Below are positions 1 through 11,003 of a DNA stretch of 64,000 nucleotides, one piece after another. The notes below the pieces were generated by a model that was not told the origin of the DNA, made no database searches, and worked only from the letters and a program-made list of their open reading frames with translations. Source of the stretch: Valencia hispanica (lineage: Eukaryota; Chordata; Actinopteri; Cyprinodontiformes; Valenciidae). The stretch is from NCBI GenBank assembly GCA_963556495.2, contig OY747715.1, positions 710,001 through 774,000 on the forward strand, read 5' to 3'. Position numbers and translations under genes: made by a program. How positions within the stretch are numbered: position 1 is the stretch's first letter; each line of letters begins with the position of its first letter.

Positions 1-498
1 CTTTACTACCTGAATGACATCAGTAATAACTGCTTATTATAAAGGCTAACATCCTGATAACCAACAGCTAGTTAACAGCTAACCATGTTTGTCTGTTGGT
101 TAAACTGTTAAACTGCTGGAAGGTTCTGAGCTTCCAGATCGGATCTAGACTGGTTCTGATTGGCTGGTAGAGCTGTGACATGTCAGCATGTTGATGATTC
201 GGTCTGACCTTCAGCCAATAAAAGTGGTGAGCAGATGGACCTCCCAGCAGCAGCTAACTGGTTTAACTGGGAGCAGAAAGATACTTTCTGTCAGGAACAC
301 ATGGATGTTTGTGTCTATATGCCGGTCGTCATGGAAACCTGTTATTAAATCAGAGCTGGAATGAAGGCAGCCGAGCGCCTCCACCTAAAGTGGCCTTTTG
401 TCCACCAGCAGACGCGTCACGTCCACATGTCTCTGCAGGGACACAAGCTGTCCAGATCCACAAGGATTCTGGGGACGTAGCGTCTTCTATCGCCTGAT
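1..498. other. No gene recognised
   Basis: Mixed-composition DNA before the minisatellite. One short open frame (309-497, +) has no recognisable domain and runs into the repeat. I see no exon, tandem repeat or transposon signature. Confidence 0.5.
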
Positions 499-2190
499 AA
501 AAGGTCACCAAAGGTCAGATAAAAGGTCAGATAAAAGGTCAACAATGGTCAGATAAAAGGTCAACAAAGGTCAGATAAAAGGACAGATAAAAGGTCAACA
601 AAGGTCAGATAAAAGGTCAGATAAAAGGTCAACAATGGTCAGATAAAAGGTCAACAAAGGTCAGATAAAAGGTCAGATAAAAGGTCAACAATGGTCAGAT
701 AAAAGGTCAGATAAAAGGTCAACAATGGTCAGATAAAAGGTCAACAAAGGTCAGATAAAAGGTCAGATAAAAGGTCAACAATGGTCAGATAAAAGGTCAA
801 CAAAGGTCAGATAAAAGGTCAGATAAAAGGTCAACAATGATCAGATAAAAGGTCAGATAAAAGGTCAACAAAGGTCAGACAAAAGGACAGATAAAAGGTC
901 ACCAAAGGTCAGATAAAAGGTCAGATAAAAGGTCAACAATGGTCAGATAAAAGGTCAACAAAGGTCAGATAAAAGGACAGATAAAAGGTCAACAAAGGTC
1001 AGATAAAAGGTCAGATAAAAGGTCAACAATGGTCAGATAAAAGGTCAACAAAGGTCAGATAAAAGGTCAGATAAAAGGTCAACAATGGTCAGATAAAAGG
1101 TCAGATAAAAGGTCAACAATGGTCAGATAAAAGGTCAACAAAGGTCAGATAAAAGGACAGATAAAAGGTCAACAAAGGTCAGATAAAAGGTCAGATAAAA
1201 GGTCAACAATGGTCAGGTAAAAGGTCAACAAAGGTCAGATAAAAGGTCAGATAAAAGGTCAACAATGGTCAGATAAAAGGTCAGATAAAAGGTCAACAAT
1301 GGTCAGATAAAAGGTCAACAAAGGTCAGATAAAAGGACAGATAAAAGGTCAACAAAGGTCAGATAAAAGGACAGATAAAAGGTCAACAAAGGTCAGATAA
1401 AAGGTCAGATAAAAGGTCAACAATGGTCAGATAAAAGGTCAACAAAGGTCAGATAAAAGGTCAGATAAAAGGTCAACAATGATTAGATAAAAGGTCAGAT
1501 AAAAGGTCAACAAAGGTCAGACAAAAGGACAGATAAAAGGTCAACAAAGGTCAGATAAAAGGTCAGATAAAAGGTCAACAATGGTCAGATAAAAGGTCAA
1601 CAAAGGTCAAATAAAAGGTCAGATAAAAGGTCAACAATGGTCAGATAAAAGGTCAGATAAAAGGTCAACAATGGTCAGATAAAAGGTCAACAAAGGTCAG
1701 ATAAAAGGTCAGATAAAAGGTCAACAATGGTCAGATAAAAGGTCAACAATGGTCAGATAAAAGGTCAGATAAAAGGTCAACAATGGTCAGATAAAAGGTC
1801 AGATAAAAGGTCAACAATGGTCAGATAAAAGGTCAACAAAGGTCAGATAAAAGGACAGATAAAAGGTCAACAAAGGTCAGATAAAAGGTCAGATAAAAGG
1901 TCAACAATGGTCAGATAAAAGGTCAACAAAGGTCAGATAAAAGGACAGATAAAAGGTCACCAAAGGTCAGATAAAAGGTCAGAAAAAAGGTCAACAATGG
2001 TCAGATAAAAGGTCAACAAAGGTCAGATAAAAGGACAGATAAAAGGTCAACAAAGGTCAGATAAAAGGTCACCAAAGGTCAGATAAAAGGTCAGATAAAA
2101 GGTCAACAATGGTCAGATAAAAGGTCAACAAAGGTCAGATAAAAAGTCAGATAAAAGGTCAACAAAGGTCAGATAAAAGGTCACCAAAGG
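499..2190. repeat. GGTCA-word minisatellite (12 bp and 10 bp units)
   Basis: About 1.7 kb of tandem repeat made of two alternating words, GGTCAGATAAAA (12 bp) and GGTCAACAAW (10 bp), in variable order. Occasional variants carry GGACAG or CACCAAAGG. Blocks of roughly 100-160 bp recur, which suggests second-order duplication. Every unit carries GGTCA, usually as AAAGGTCA. There is no coding potential: stop codons recur in each frame. The array lies about 2.2 kb upstream of the cystm1 start codon. Confidence 0.97.
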
Positions 2191-2391
2191 AAATCTGACA
2201 TCATGTTGATGAAATAAAAGTTATGAGTTATGATATTTTAATGATGGTATTAGAGACCAATAGTACTGTGCAAAAGTTTTAGGCAGGTGTGAAAAAAATT
2301 CAGTAAACAAAGAATTGTTTCAAAAATGAAATGTTAATCATTTATATTCATCAATCAACAAAAATGAGTGAATGAACAAAAGAGAAATCTA

Positions 2392-2505
2392 AATATCCAT
2401 CCATCCATCTTCTTCCGCTTATCCGGGGTCAGGTCGCGGGGGCAGCAGCCTAAGCAAAGAGATCCAGACTTCCCTCTCCCCAGCCACTTGTTCCAGATAT
2501 CTAAT
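2392..2505. mobile_element. Retroposon fragment nested in the Tc1 element
   Basis: A stretch starting CATCCATC and continuing through CTTCCGCTTATCCGGGGTC and CAGCAGCCTAAGC interrupts the Tc1 sequence. It resembles a repeat I know to be widespread in teleosts, though I cannot name the family with certainty. ATCTAA occurs on both sides and may be a target-site duplication. The nesting makes it younger than the Tc1 insertion. Confidence 0.55.
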
Positions 2506-2624
2506 TAAAAATCAATATTTGGTGTGATCACCCTTTGCCTTCTAAACAGAATCAATTCTTCTAGCTACACTTGCAGACAGTTTCTGAAGGAACTGGGCTG
2601 GTAGGTATTAAACATCTTGGAGAA

Positions 2625-3392
2625 CTAACCACAGATCTTCCTCACATCCTTCTGTCTCTTCATGTAATCCCAGAAACACTCCATGATGCTCAGGGCTCTG
2701 TGGGGGTCACACCATCTCTTCCAGGACTTCTTCTCCTTTACGATGAAGATAGTTCTTAATGACTTTAGCTGGATGTTTAAGGTCGTTGTCCTGCTGCAGA
2801 ATAAATGTGGGGCCAATCATACGCCTCCCTGATGGTGTTACATGATGAATAAGTATCTGTCTGTATTTCTCAGCATTGAGAGCAACATTAATCCTGACCA
2901 AATCTCCATCTGCAGAAATGCAGCCCCAAACATTCAAGGAACCTCCACCAATGCTTCACTGTTGCCTGCAGGCTCTCATTATTGTACGGCTCTGCAGCCC
3001 TTCCACCAACAAACTGCCTTCTGTTACAGCCACATATTTCACATTTTGACTCATCAGCCCAGAGCTCCTGCTGCCATTGTTCTGCTCCCAGTTCCTGTGT
3101 TTTAGTGCATACTAGAGTCTCTTGGCCTTGTTTCCATGTGGGAGGTTTGGCTTTTTGGCTGCAACTCTTTTCCATGAAGACCACTTCTGGCCAGACTTCT
3201 CCAGACAGTACATAGGTTCCTACTGGTTTCTACCAGTTCTGAGCTGATGTCACTCCTGGACATCTTCTGATTTCTAAGGGTAATATGCTTGATGTGTCTT
3301 TCATCTGCTGCACTACGTTTCCTTGGCCGACCGCTGCGTCTACCATCCTCAATGTTTCTTGATGCTTCTTCAAAATATCTTGAACAGAACAT
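2625..3392 (-). pseudogene. Tc1-like transposase remnant
   Basis: Three overlapping minus-strand frames each carry part of a Tc1 transposase. The first (3102-3392) has the helix-turn-helix and GRPRKR linker region. The second (2888-3184) has the ADESK motif that corresponds to the first catalytic aspartate region (usually TDESKF). The third (2707-2937) has WGCISA and the QQDND catalytic region. A terminal piece in another frame has the MECFWDY region near the final glutamate. The frame changes between these parts, so the gene is dead. Active Tc1 transposases are about 340 residues in one frame. Confidence 0.88.
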
Positions 3393-4043
3393 CTAGGAAC
3401 CCCAGTCTGCTTTGAACTCTTTGTCTGGGAGAGACCTTGCTGATGCAGAATAACTACCTTGTCTTGTTGCTGAGATCAATCTCTCCATGACATGAAACTA
3501 TCTTCCACATCCTCACCTTGGTAGCAGAGTTTGGATGTTCCTCATCCAGTTCTAAGCCTCCTACACATCTGGTTCTGTTTCAGTTAATGACTGTTTCAAC
3601 CTACGTGTGACATTAATGATCATTAGAACCTGTTTGGCATAAGTGGTTGATCATACACCTGACTATAATCCTACAAAATCCCTGACTTTGTGCAAGTGTA
3701 CCTAATAGAATTGATGCTGGTTTGAAGGCAAATGGTAGTAACACCAAATACTGATTTGATTTAGATTTTTCTTTCTTTTGCTCACTTTGCATTTTGTAAA
3801 TTGATCAAAATAATCAATTATACATTTCTGTAAGCAGTCTTTGTTTACAGATTCGTTTCACACCTGCCTAAAACGTTTGCACAGTACTGTATCTACAGTA
3901 AACAGATCTGATTTCTGTCCTGGGTCGTCTCCTCGGTCCCCAAAGACTGATGTGATGTTTGAAGAATTAAAATTAATGAATAATTACATCTGAAAATGTG
4001 AGAATGTTTCTCAGATAAACCTGTTTCCTTTCAGATCGATAAT

Positions 4044-4347
4044 CCATCCATCCCTCCACCCATCCATCTATCCCTCCATCCATCCATCCATCCATCCATC
4101 CATCCATCCATCCATCCATCCATTCATCCATCCATCCATCCATCTATCCCTCCATCCATCCATCCCTCCCTCCATCCATCCCTCCACCCATCCCTCCATC
4201 CATTCATTCATCCATCCATTCATCCCTCCATCCATCCATCCATCGCTCCATCCATCCATCCATCCATCCATTCATCCATCCATTCATCCCTCCATCCATC
4301 TATCCATCCATCCATCCATTCCTCCATCCATCCATCTATCCATCCAG
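4044..4347. repeat. (ATCC)n microsatellite
   Basis: About 300 bp of CATC/CATT/CCTC tetranucleotide repeat with few interruptions. It ends directly at the CCAG that precedes the cystm1 start codon. The antisense strand stays open as a DGWM-type repeat frame, which I regard as an artefact. Confidence 0.98.
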
Positions 4348-6803
4348 ATGAGTGAGCAGCCTCCTCCCTATCGTCCTTTCTTCCCTGAAGGACCTCCTCC
4401 CTCCAGCTTCTGTCCAGGTTACTTTCTCTCAGGGTTTCAGTCATATCTCTTAACCAATAGTCATCAAATCATTTAATAATAATTCAACATTAATTAATCG
4501 TTTTTATTTTGAAAATGCTACAGCTTCATTAGTAGATTTTTTTAATGTAATTTAATTTGTCTGTAATGTTATATATTATTTTCATAGTACTGTGACAGAT
4601 TACCAGCTTTACATTATTAAGACAATATAATTTATTTCTAAATGTTTTATTTTAATTATTTCTGCTTCAGTCTTTACATAAAAATGTTTTTATAAAATGT
4701 ATTCAACTATTTGTTGTGTTGATCATGTGACTTCTGGTGTTTTCCCACAGCTTTTGTCTCTCCGCCCACCGCCTTCCCTGGTTCCACCTATCAGGTACCC
4801 AGAATGCACTGCGGCAGCTCCCTGTAGACAGACGTCTTGTGACTTCGTCATCTGCTGCTGAGATGAAGTTAAACTACAGGAAATACTGAATTTTCACATT
4901 AATAATACAGCATCTGCTCTGTATGATATTTGAACTCATTACATTTTGACATGGATCCACATTTTGCTGCTGTCATTCATTTTCTCATCTTTCCAGCCTG
5001 TTTTGTCTTCAGAGCTGTTCTGTTTTCTCTCCTCTTACACCAGGAAGATCATATTTTGATTTCCATAACGGAGGACATTTGATCCAGTCCTGAAACACGT
5101 CAATCATTCTCTGTAACATATCTAAAGTGTTCCTGCTGTATGTGGTTGGAAGGAATAATTATATAAACTTCCAATAGGTTCCCACAAATCAACCATTACA
5201 AAACTGACTAACATATCTAAAAATACATAAATCATAGAAATAATTGCTCTTCTGTATTGGACAATGAACCGTAACAACAATAGTTTAGTTTTTAAGTCAA
5301 ACAGGACAAAATGACACGAAAATCTAAAATTATATTTTGAGCAAAAGGTCTTATTTTCTATTCAGTGTAATAATAACAATAAAAAACAACAAAAAGACAT
5401 GTAAAGTGCATACTTGAGTCTTTACTACTTTAGTTTTTCATTTAATAGATGAACGTTCCCTTTGCTCAGCCTTTTCCTTCATCCCAGCTATGTACTCCAC
5501 CACACCTTGGTCGTGACTGGGACTGTATGAAGGAAATCTCTTTTGCAGTTTGTCCGTAAAGCTACGCTTGAGCTCTGACGTCTTGTAAACATCAAGGTGT
5601 TCAACGCTGCACTGTGCAGGGCTACTGTCTGTCCCTGAGGGAAGTTAAGAAAACAGAAATAATAATAATAAAGAACTGGGGAGTAGTAGGAGAAAGTAGC
5701 ATAGTGAGGAAAACTGTCCTCCAGCAGTCTAAGCCTATAGCGGCACAAATACAGAGATAGCTCAGACCTAAGCCACTCTAAAAGTTTTAAACCTGGTCTG
5801 AGAACGTACCTCTGCAGTAGAATTGGTTATTTACATAATGACCAGTAGGTGGAGCTAAAGAACTTCTAATATGCACCTTAGAGCGAGTTAGGGGTTTATG
5901 TACACCCTCTCAGCTGTATTCAGACTGGAACAGGATTGATGCTTATTTACGACATTCGTCCAGAAGGAGATAAATTATTTCAGTCTGAACAATAATCTCT
6001 ATTTACTGAATTTACAGCTGGGAACAAACTTTGGTGGCGCCTGCGTCCGGCAGATGTGGTTACAATGTAGTTCGCCACCATCAGTGGGTGAATGTGTGAA
6101 TGACTGAATGTAGCGCGAAGCGCTTTGTGGTCCTCTGACTGAAAAAGCGCTATACAAATGGAAGCCATTTACCATTTATCATTCAGAAGATTTCTGTTCC
6201 TCATCAGTAAATCTCACCTGTGAGAGTCTAAAGAAATGTTTCTCCCCTTCATCACTAATTAAAAACCTTCATAAAGGAACCATTTAGTTCAGGAGTTCCA
6301 TGATAAAACCCTTCGACGCGTCATTTCTGATCATTATTCAGATTATTACAGTAACAAACAATAACAATGAACTCATCAATAAACAATACAGCCTGACCCA
6401 AAGGACCAACTACTTCCTGTTACACTGTTTCCATGGTAACCCCTTCCATCTGCTCCTCAGACGTTCCCTCAGGGCTTCCCGGTACCGGACCAGACCATCT
6501 TCCAACCAGGACCCGTTGGACAGCAGGGGGTCTCAGGGATGTCTCCTGGTTACTATGGAGATCACCGTGGCAACAAACCGGACTCCTCCCATCCACCTAA
6601 ACCCACAGGTAGACCTGTCTCAGTCTGCCTGCAGACCAGACCGAGACGATAGGCTGCAGATTAATGATAGACCTGTGATGTCATCAACAGTGTTGCTGAT
6701 GGAGCAGCGAGCCAATCAGCCGCAGGGAGGCGTCGGCTCCTACCTGGCCGCCTGCTCTGCTGCTCTGTGCTGCTGCTGCCTGTGGGACCTGCTGCATCGC
6801 TGA
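4348..6803 (+). CDS. cystm1: cystm1-like cysteine-rich transmembrane module protein (4 exons)
   Basis: Proposed coding exons are 4348-4417, 4751-4794, 6461-6608 and 6691-6803, giving 124 residues (human CYSTM1 has 97). Each intron starts GT and ends AG, and phases agree (1, 0, 1). The N-terminal half is rich in Pro, Gly, Tyr and Gln (starts [15 protein letters not shown]). The C-terminus at residues 105-124 reads [20 protein letters not shown], which matches the CYSTM signature (Cys cluster, then LWD). CYSTM proteins are small tail-anchored proteins linked to membranes and stress responses; the exact role in fish is unknown. The start ATG sits directly after CCAG at the end of the ATCC array, so either a 5' UTR intron ends there or the array is transcribed. 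A minus-strand exon-like frame and L2 debris lie in the second intron. The protein family is fairly sure; the exact paralogue is not. Confidence 0.85.
5438..5634 (-). other. Unidentified exon-like open frame in a cystm1 intron
   Basis: On the minus strand a pyrimidine-rich CCCTCAG acceptor at about 5635 is followed by 64 open codons ending in TGA at 5438-5440. The peptide is hydrophilic and contains [19 protein letters not shown] and [14 protein letters not shown]. It looks coding-like rather than random, but I do not recognise it. It could be the last exon of an antisense gene or a decayed hAT-type transposase fragment. No upstream partner exon was identified, and an L2 fragment lies just beyond the acceptor. 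Confidence 0.3.
5664..5815 (-). mobile_element. L2-type LINE 3' region fragment
   Basis: The stretch GTCCTCCAGCAGTCTAAGCC and flanking sequence matches the 3' part of the minus-strand L2 copy at about 9710-9880 in this window. It is a short, diverged fragment within the second cystm1 intron. Confidence 0.8.
6015..6178 (+). mobile_element. LINE/SINE 3' tail
   Basis: The block with GCGCGAAGCGCTTTGTGG and AAGCGCTATACAAATG is the kind of 3' end shared by many teleost retroposons. No coding part is attached. It lies in the second cystm1 intron. Confidence 0.65.
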
Positions 6804-6811
6804 AGCCTCAT

Positions 6812-7310
6812 CATCCTCAGCATTGTCTTCATCCTCATCATCCTCATCATCCTCACCATCATCCTCAGCATTGTCTTCATCCTCATCATCCTCATCATCA
6901 TCCTCACCATCATCCTCAGCATTGTCTTCATCCTCATCATCCTCATCATCATCCTCACCATCATCCTCAGCATTGTCTTCATCCTCATCATCCTCACCAT
7001 CATCCTCACCATTGTCCTCATCATTGTCTTCATCCTCATCATCCTCAGCATTGTCTTCATCCTCATCATCCTCACCATCATCCTCACCATTGTCCTCATC
7101 ATTGTCTTCATCCTCATCATCCTCAGCATTGTCTTCATCCTCATCATCCTCATCATCCTCATCATCATCCTCACCATCATCCTCATCATTGTCTTCATCC
7201 TCATCATCCTCAGCATTGTCTTCATCCTCATCATCCTCATCATCCTCATCATCATCCTCACCATCATCCTCATCATTGTCTTCATCCTCATCATCCTCAC
7301 CAGCAGATGG
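6812..7310. repeat. TCATCC-rich minisatellite in the cystm1 3' UTR
   Basis: About 500 bp built from CATCCT and CATCAT words, with higher-order blocks punctuated by CAGCATTGTCTT. It starts some ten bases after the cystm1 stop codon and ends before the poly(A) signal, so it should be transcribed as a U/C-rich repeat. The antisense strand is open for 232 codons as an Asp/Glu-rich repeat. I treat that and the poly-Ser and His/Pro frames as by-products of the repeat. Confidence 0.95.
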
Positions 7311-7559
7311 TGACCAAGTGATCGACCAGTCCATCCCGTCTACTGATGACACCAGAATTATGATCCGCCAAATATCCGACATGTTTGGGTTTTATGACAT
7401 CATTCTCATTTAGGGTTCAGGGGAAAATCCTGCTGTCTGATTGGATGGTGAGCAGATCTGGACTACAAACATGGAGGATGAGGAGAGCATCTGAAAGCAT
7501 TCTGACCACTGTCTATGTTAAATAAGTTGAAGTCGCACTTCTCTCATAGGTGATCAATG

Positions 7560-7565
7560 AATAAA
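7560..7565 (+). promoter_or_regulatory. Candidate cystm1 poly(A) signal
   Basis: AATAAA lies about 760 bp after the cystm1 stop and is followed by a TTTGATTGATTGG-like T/G-rich stretch. It is the first canonical hexamer downstream of the gene. Confidence 0.6.
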
Positions 7566-7623
7566 GTTTGATTGATTGGCATCTGTTTGTATCATAAAAT
7601 TAACGTTTTAAACAGTTATTAAA

Positions 7624-7697
7624 TTAATAATAGTAATAATAATAATAATATTTATAATAATAATAATAATAATAATAATGATAATAATAATAATTAT

Positions 7698-7729
<32 letters not shown>

Positions 7730-7735
7730 AAGCTA
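7624..7735. repeat. (AAT)n/(ATT)n microsatellite, self-complementary
   Basis: AAT repeats pass directly into ATT repeats, so the two halves can pair as a long hairpin. A short (ATTCT)n run follows at about 7829-7851. Confidence 0.95.
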
Positions 7736-7869
7736 CTCAGCAGAGGAGGCTCACTTCAGCTGTTTGGGTCCAGGATCTGGTTCTTTGAGGACGAGAGGCG
7801 AGGACTGGAACCCAGACACAAGGACTCCTATTCTATTCTATTCTATTCTATGTTAATAATAATCCTCGT

Positions 7870-8820
7870 TACTAATATTTTAATAGGTGAAAAATATCAG
7901 ACTTTATAAGCAACGTTTAACTAATTTGGTGTTTCTTGTTGAACAAATAAAATATATTTAGAAAATATTTTGGCTTTTACGTTTCCTTTCTACAGTCATA
8001 ATTTAATCTGATACGACATCTATTAACATTAAATAAACAAATGTACATATAAAAAAATAATTAATAAACTAGATCTGACAGTCTGGAGACGAGTCCAGTC
8101 CGAGGTATACAGACGACAACATGCAGGAAAAATCTGTTAAAACATTATAAATACAGACCAACCGACACAAAAACAACCAGTAGAGGTCAAATGGGACTTT
8201 TGCCTTTAACTGGGGAGAACTGGGGAGCCTGATCAACAGCCAGAGCAGGAAGGAAACGACTGGTGGAAAAGAAACAGCTAAACAAGAAATGACCAATCAC
8301 CAGACGGGAATCATGTCAAACCAAAGGTGAGAAAACACCTGAGAACCTGGACAGGTAACATCAAAGTATAAAAGGTTACCAAAATAAAACCAGAGCTGAT
8401 GGTGGAAACCCTGAACTACGCCTGATGCTATAAAGTAAGTACACCCTAAAATGAACAAAGTCTCAGGAATCATGAGAGCTCTGCAAAATATAAAAATAAG
8501 AATAAGAATGAACAAACTTTTCATCTAATTATTTTACAGGTTTGATTTAGTGGATGAAAGATTTGGTTTAAACAAGATGAAACTTCTTAATTTCACAGAT
8601 TTCTACTTTGATCGTCAGAAACCATGAAACAAACCTTATGCTAAATATTTATTCAGATCACTACAGATCATAACTACACATAACTGTCCTCCTCCTCTCC
8701 TGATTGGCTGAATTCAGGCTGGAGTAAAAACATCAAACTGAAACTCAACTTGCTGCAGAACCACCTCTGACCAGTTAGAGGCGACAGAGAGCATCCGAAG
8801 CAAAAATCCTAAAACAACTC
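7870..8820. other. No gene recognised
   Basis: AT-rich DNA with two 75-codon minus-strand frames that have no family features. No splice-linked exon or clear repeat was identified. Confidence 0.4.
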
Positions 8821-8828
8821 CTGAGACT

Positions 8829-9136
8829 GTGTGTGTCTCTAACCCTTCAGAAATTGATGGTCTGGTTCACAGTGTTACGTCCTCATTGCGTTTGGCATTA
8901 GATAGTGTAGCCCCCTTAAAAAAGAAAGTGGCTAGCCATAGGAGGCTGACTCCTTGGTTCAACGCAGAGTTGCGTACTTTAAAGCAGAATACTAGGAAGT
9001 TGGAGAGAAAATGGCGCTCTACACACCTAGAGGATTCCTATTTAACCTGGAATAACAGTCTACTGCTGTATAAAAAGACCCTTCGACAAGCTAGAACAGC
9101 ATATTTTTCATCATTAATAGAGGCGAATAAGAATTC
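8829..9136 (+). mobile_element. L2-type LINE fragment (between endonuclease and RT)
   Basis: An open frame encodes the region that joins endonuclease and reverse transcriptase in L2/CR1-type LINEs: APLKKKVASHRRLTPWFN, then LERKWRST, then ARTAYFSSLIE. It is undamaged but short, and stops where the opposite-strand L2 copy's 3' end begins. Confidence 0.8.
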
Positions 9137-11003
9137 AATTGAGTGTATTTTAGCGCCAATTCCAAACAGACGTCATCTCAAGGCTCTTTACAAGAAAAGT
9201 CAGTTCAATACAAACATTCCAATCAGTTTAAATGTTTTCTATCTAAGGAATCCCAGCAGATTGCATCGAGTCATTGGCGTGAGGTTGGGCCCCGTTGATG
9301 CAGACTTCCAACCACAGCAATCCTTCAGCAATCCCTCATACTGAGCAAGCATGTAGCGACGGTGGAGAGGAAAAACTCCCCTTTAACAGGAAGAAACCTC
9401 CAACAGAACCAGGCTCAGTAGGAGCGGCCATCTGCCACGACCTTCTGGGGGTTTGAGAAGACAGAGCAGAAACACAGAAGGAACAGAAGATCTGATATAA
9501 GAGAACTTTCTATGTTACAGAAAGTAAAAAGTTGATAACATGACACAGTGGATGTTCAGTTACTGGGAGGATCATCCCAGTCGATGCCCCCCGTCCAACA
9601 GGGCATTGCAGCCAAGCAGGATACCAGACCAGGTATATCTTCTATGGAGAGAAAAACACTGAGAGAAAACAAAGTTAACAGTCGAAATAACAGAATGTAC
9701 TGTAATACAACTGGAGAGTAGTAGGAGAGAAAAGTAGCAGAGTGAAGAAACGTGGTCAGTCTGTCCTCCAGCAGTCTAAGCCTATAGCAGCATAACTACA
9801 GAGATAGCTCAGGATGACCTTAGCCACTCTAACTATAAGCTTTATCAAAAAGGAAAGTTTTAAGCCTGGCCTTAAAAGTAAACAGAGTGTCTGCCTCACG
9901 GACTAAAGCTGGGAGCTGGTTCCACAGGAGAGGAGCCTGATAACTAAAAGATCTGCCTCCCATTCTACTTTTAGAGATCCTAGGAACTACAAGTAAACCT
10001 GCAGTCTGAGAGCGAAGGGCTCTGTTAGGAACATATGGACCAATCAGATCTCTGATGGATGATGGAGCTGATTATTATGGGCTTTGTATGTAAGAAGAAG
10101 GATCTTAGATTCTATTCTGGATTTAACAGGGAGCCAATGAAGGGAAGCTAAAACAGGAGAAATGTGATCTCTCTTTTTAATATTCATCAGAACTCTTGCT
10201 GCCGCATTTTGGATCAACTGAAGGCTTTTAATGGCATTTTGTGGACTTCCTGATAGTAAAGAATTACAGTAGTCCAGCCTTGAGGTAACAAATGCATGGA
10301 CTAGTTTCTCAGCATCACTCCTGGACAGGATGTTTCTAATTTTAGCAATATTCCGGAGGTGAAAGAAAGAAATCCTAGAAACCTGTTTAATATGGGATTT
10401 AAATGTCAAGTCTTGGTCAAAAATAACGCCGAGGTTCTTTATGTTATTACTGGGGGCCAATTTAATGCCATCCAGATGAAGTGATTGACTAATCAGTTTC
10501 TGTTTAAGAACTTCTGGTCCAAAGACAGAAACTTCTGTCTTGTCAGAATTTAAAAGCAAAAAGTTTAGATTCATCCATGTTTTTATGTCTTCCAGACATG
10601 CCTGTAATCTACCTAACTGACTGGGTTCATCAGGATTTATGGATAAATATAGTTGTGTATCATCTGCATAGCTGTGGAAATTTATCCCATGCTGTCTAAT
10701 GATTCTACCAATTGGGAGCATATATATGGTGAACAGAATTGGTCCAAGCACAGAACCCTGTGGAACTCCACAAGTAACCCTTGAGAGTGAAGAAGATTTA
10801 TCATTTAGATGAACAAACTGGAATCTATCCGACAAATCAGATTTAAACCAGCCTAGTGCTGTTCCTTTGATCCCTGCAACATGTTCAAGCCTTTCTAAGA
10901 GAATATTATGATCGACTGTGTCAAAAGCAGCACTGAGATCTAACAGAACCAGAACAGACACCAGTCCATTATCTGAGGCCATGAGAATATCATTAGTAAC
11001 CTA
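9137..11003 (-). mobile_element. 5'-truncated L2-type LINE with 3' UTR
   Basis: Read on the minus strand, this copy begins inside the RT domain near 11003 and ends near 9137 in a GAATTGGCGCT tail. The RT frame (10044-10982) is open for 312 codons. It contains LLDLSAAFDTVDHNIL, then GVPQGSVLGPILF, then YADDTQLYLS, the RT core with the catalytic YADD. The rest is RT C-terminus and 3' UTR. High identity to the copies at 23.1 and 31.1 kb points to recent activity. It lacks the endonuclease and cannot mobilise itself. Confidence 0.93.

Larger units (their letters stand above)
2263..3889 (-). mobile_element. Tc1/mariner-type DNA transposon, decayed
   Basis: Near-perfect terminal inverted repeats are seen: the left end reads GTACTGTGCAAAAGTTTTAG and the right end, reverse-complemented, reads CAGTACTGTGCAAACGTTTT. 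The match continues through the GGCAGGTGTGAAA block. Both ends are flanked by TA, the Tc1/mariner target site; the left end appears to lack two bases next to it. The interior holds a frame-broken transposase on the minus strand and a younger repeat nested near the left end. It is an old, non-autonomous copy. Confidence 0.93.

Noticed and set aside
499..2190. CRISPR-like array
   Set aside because: Units are 10-12 bp without unique spacers, and the DNA is vertebrate.
4068..4444. DGWM-type minus-strand proteins
   Set aside because: Antisense of the ATCC microsatellite.
6684..7382. 232-codon Asp/Glu-rich minus-strand frame
   Set aside because: It is the antisense of the cystm1 last exon and the TCATCC repeat; other frames of the same repeat are equally open and no domain or start context supports it.
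6823..7413. Poly-Ser and His/Pro plus-strand frames
   Set aside because: Simple translation of the 6-bp/3-bp repeat in other frames.
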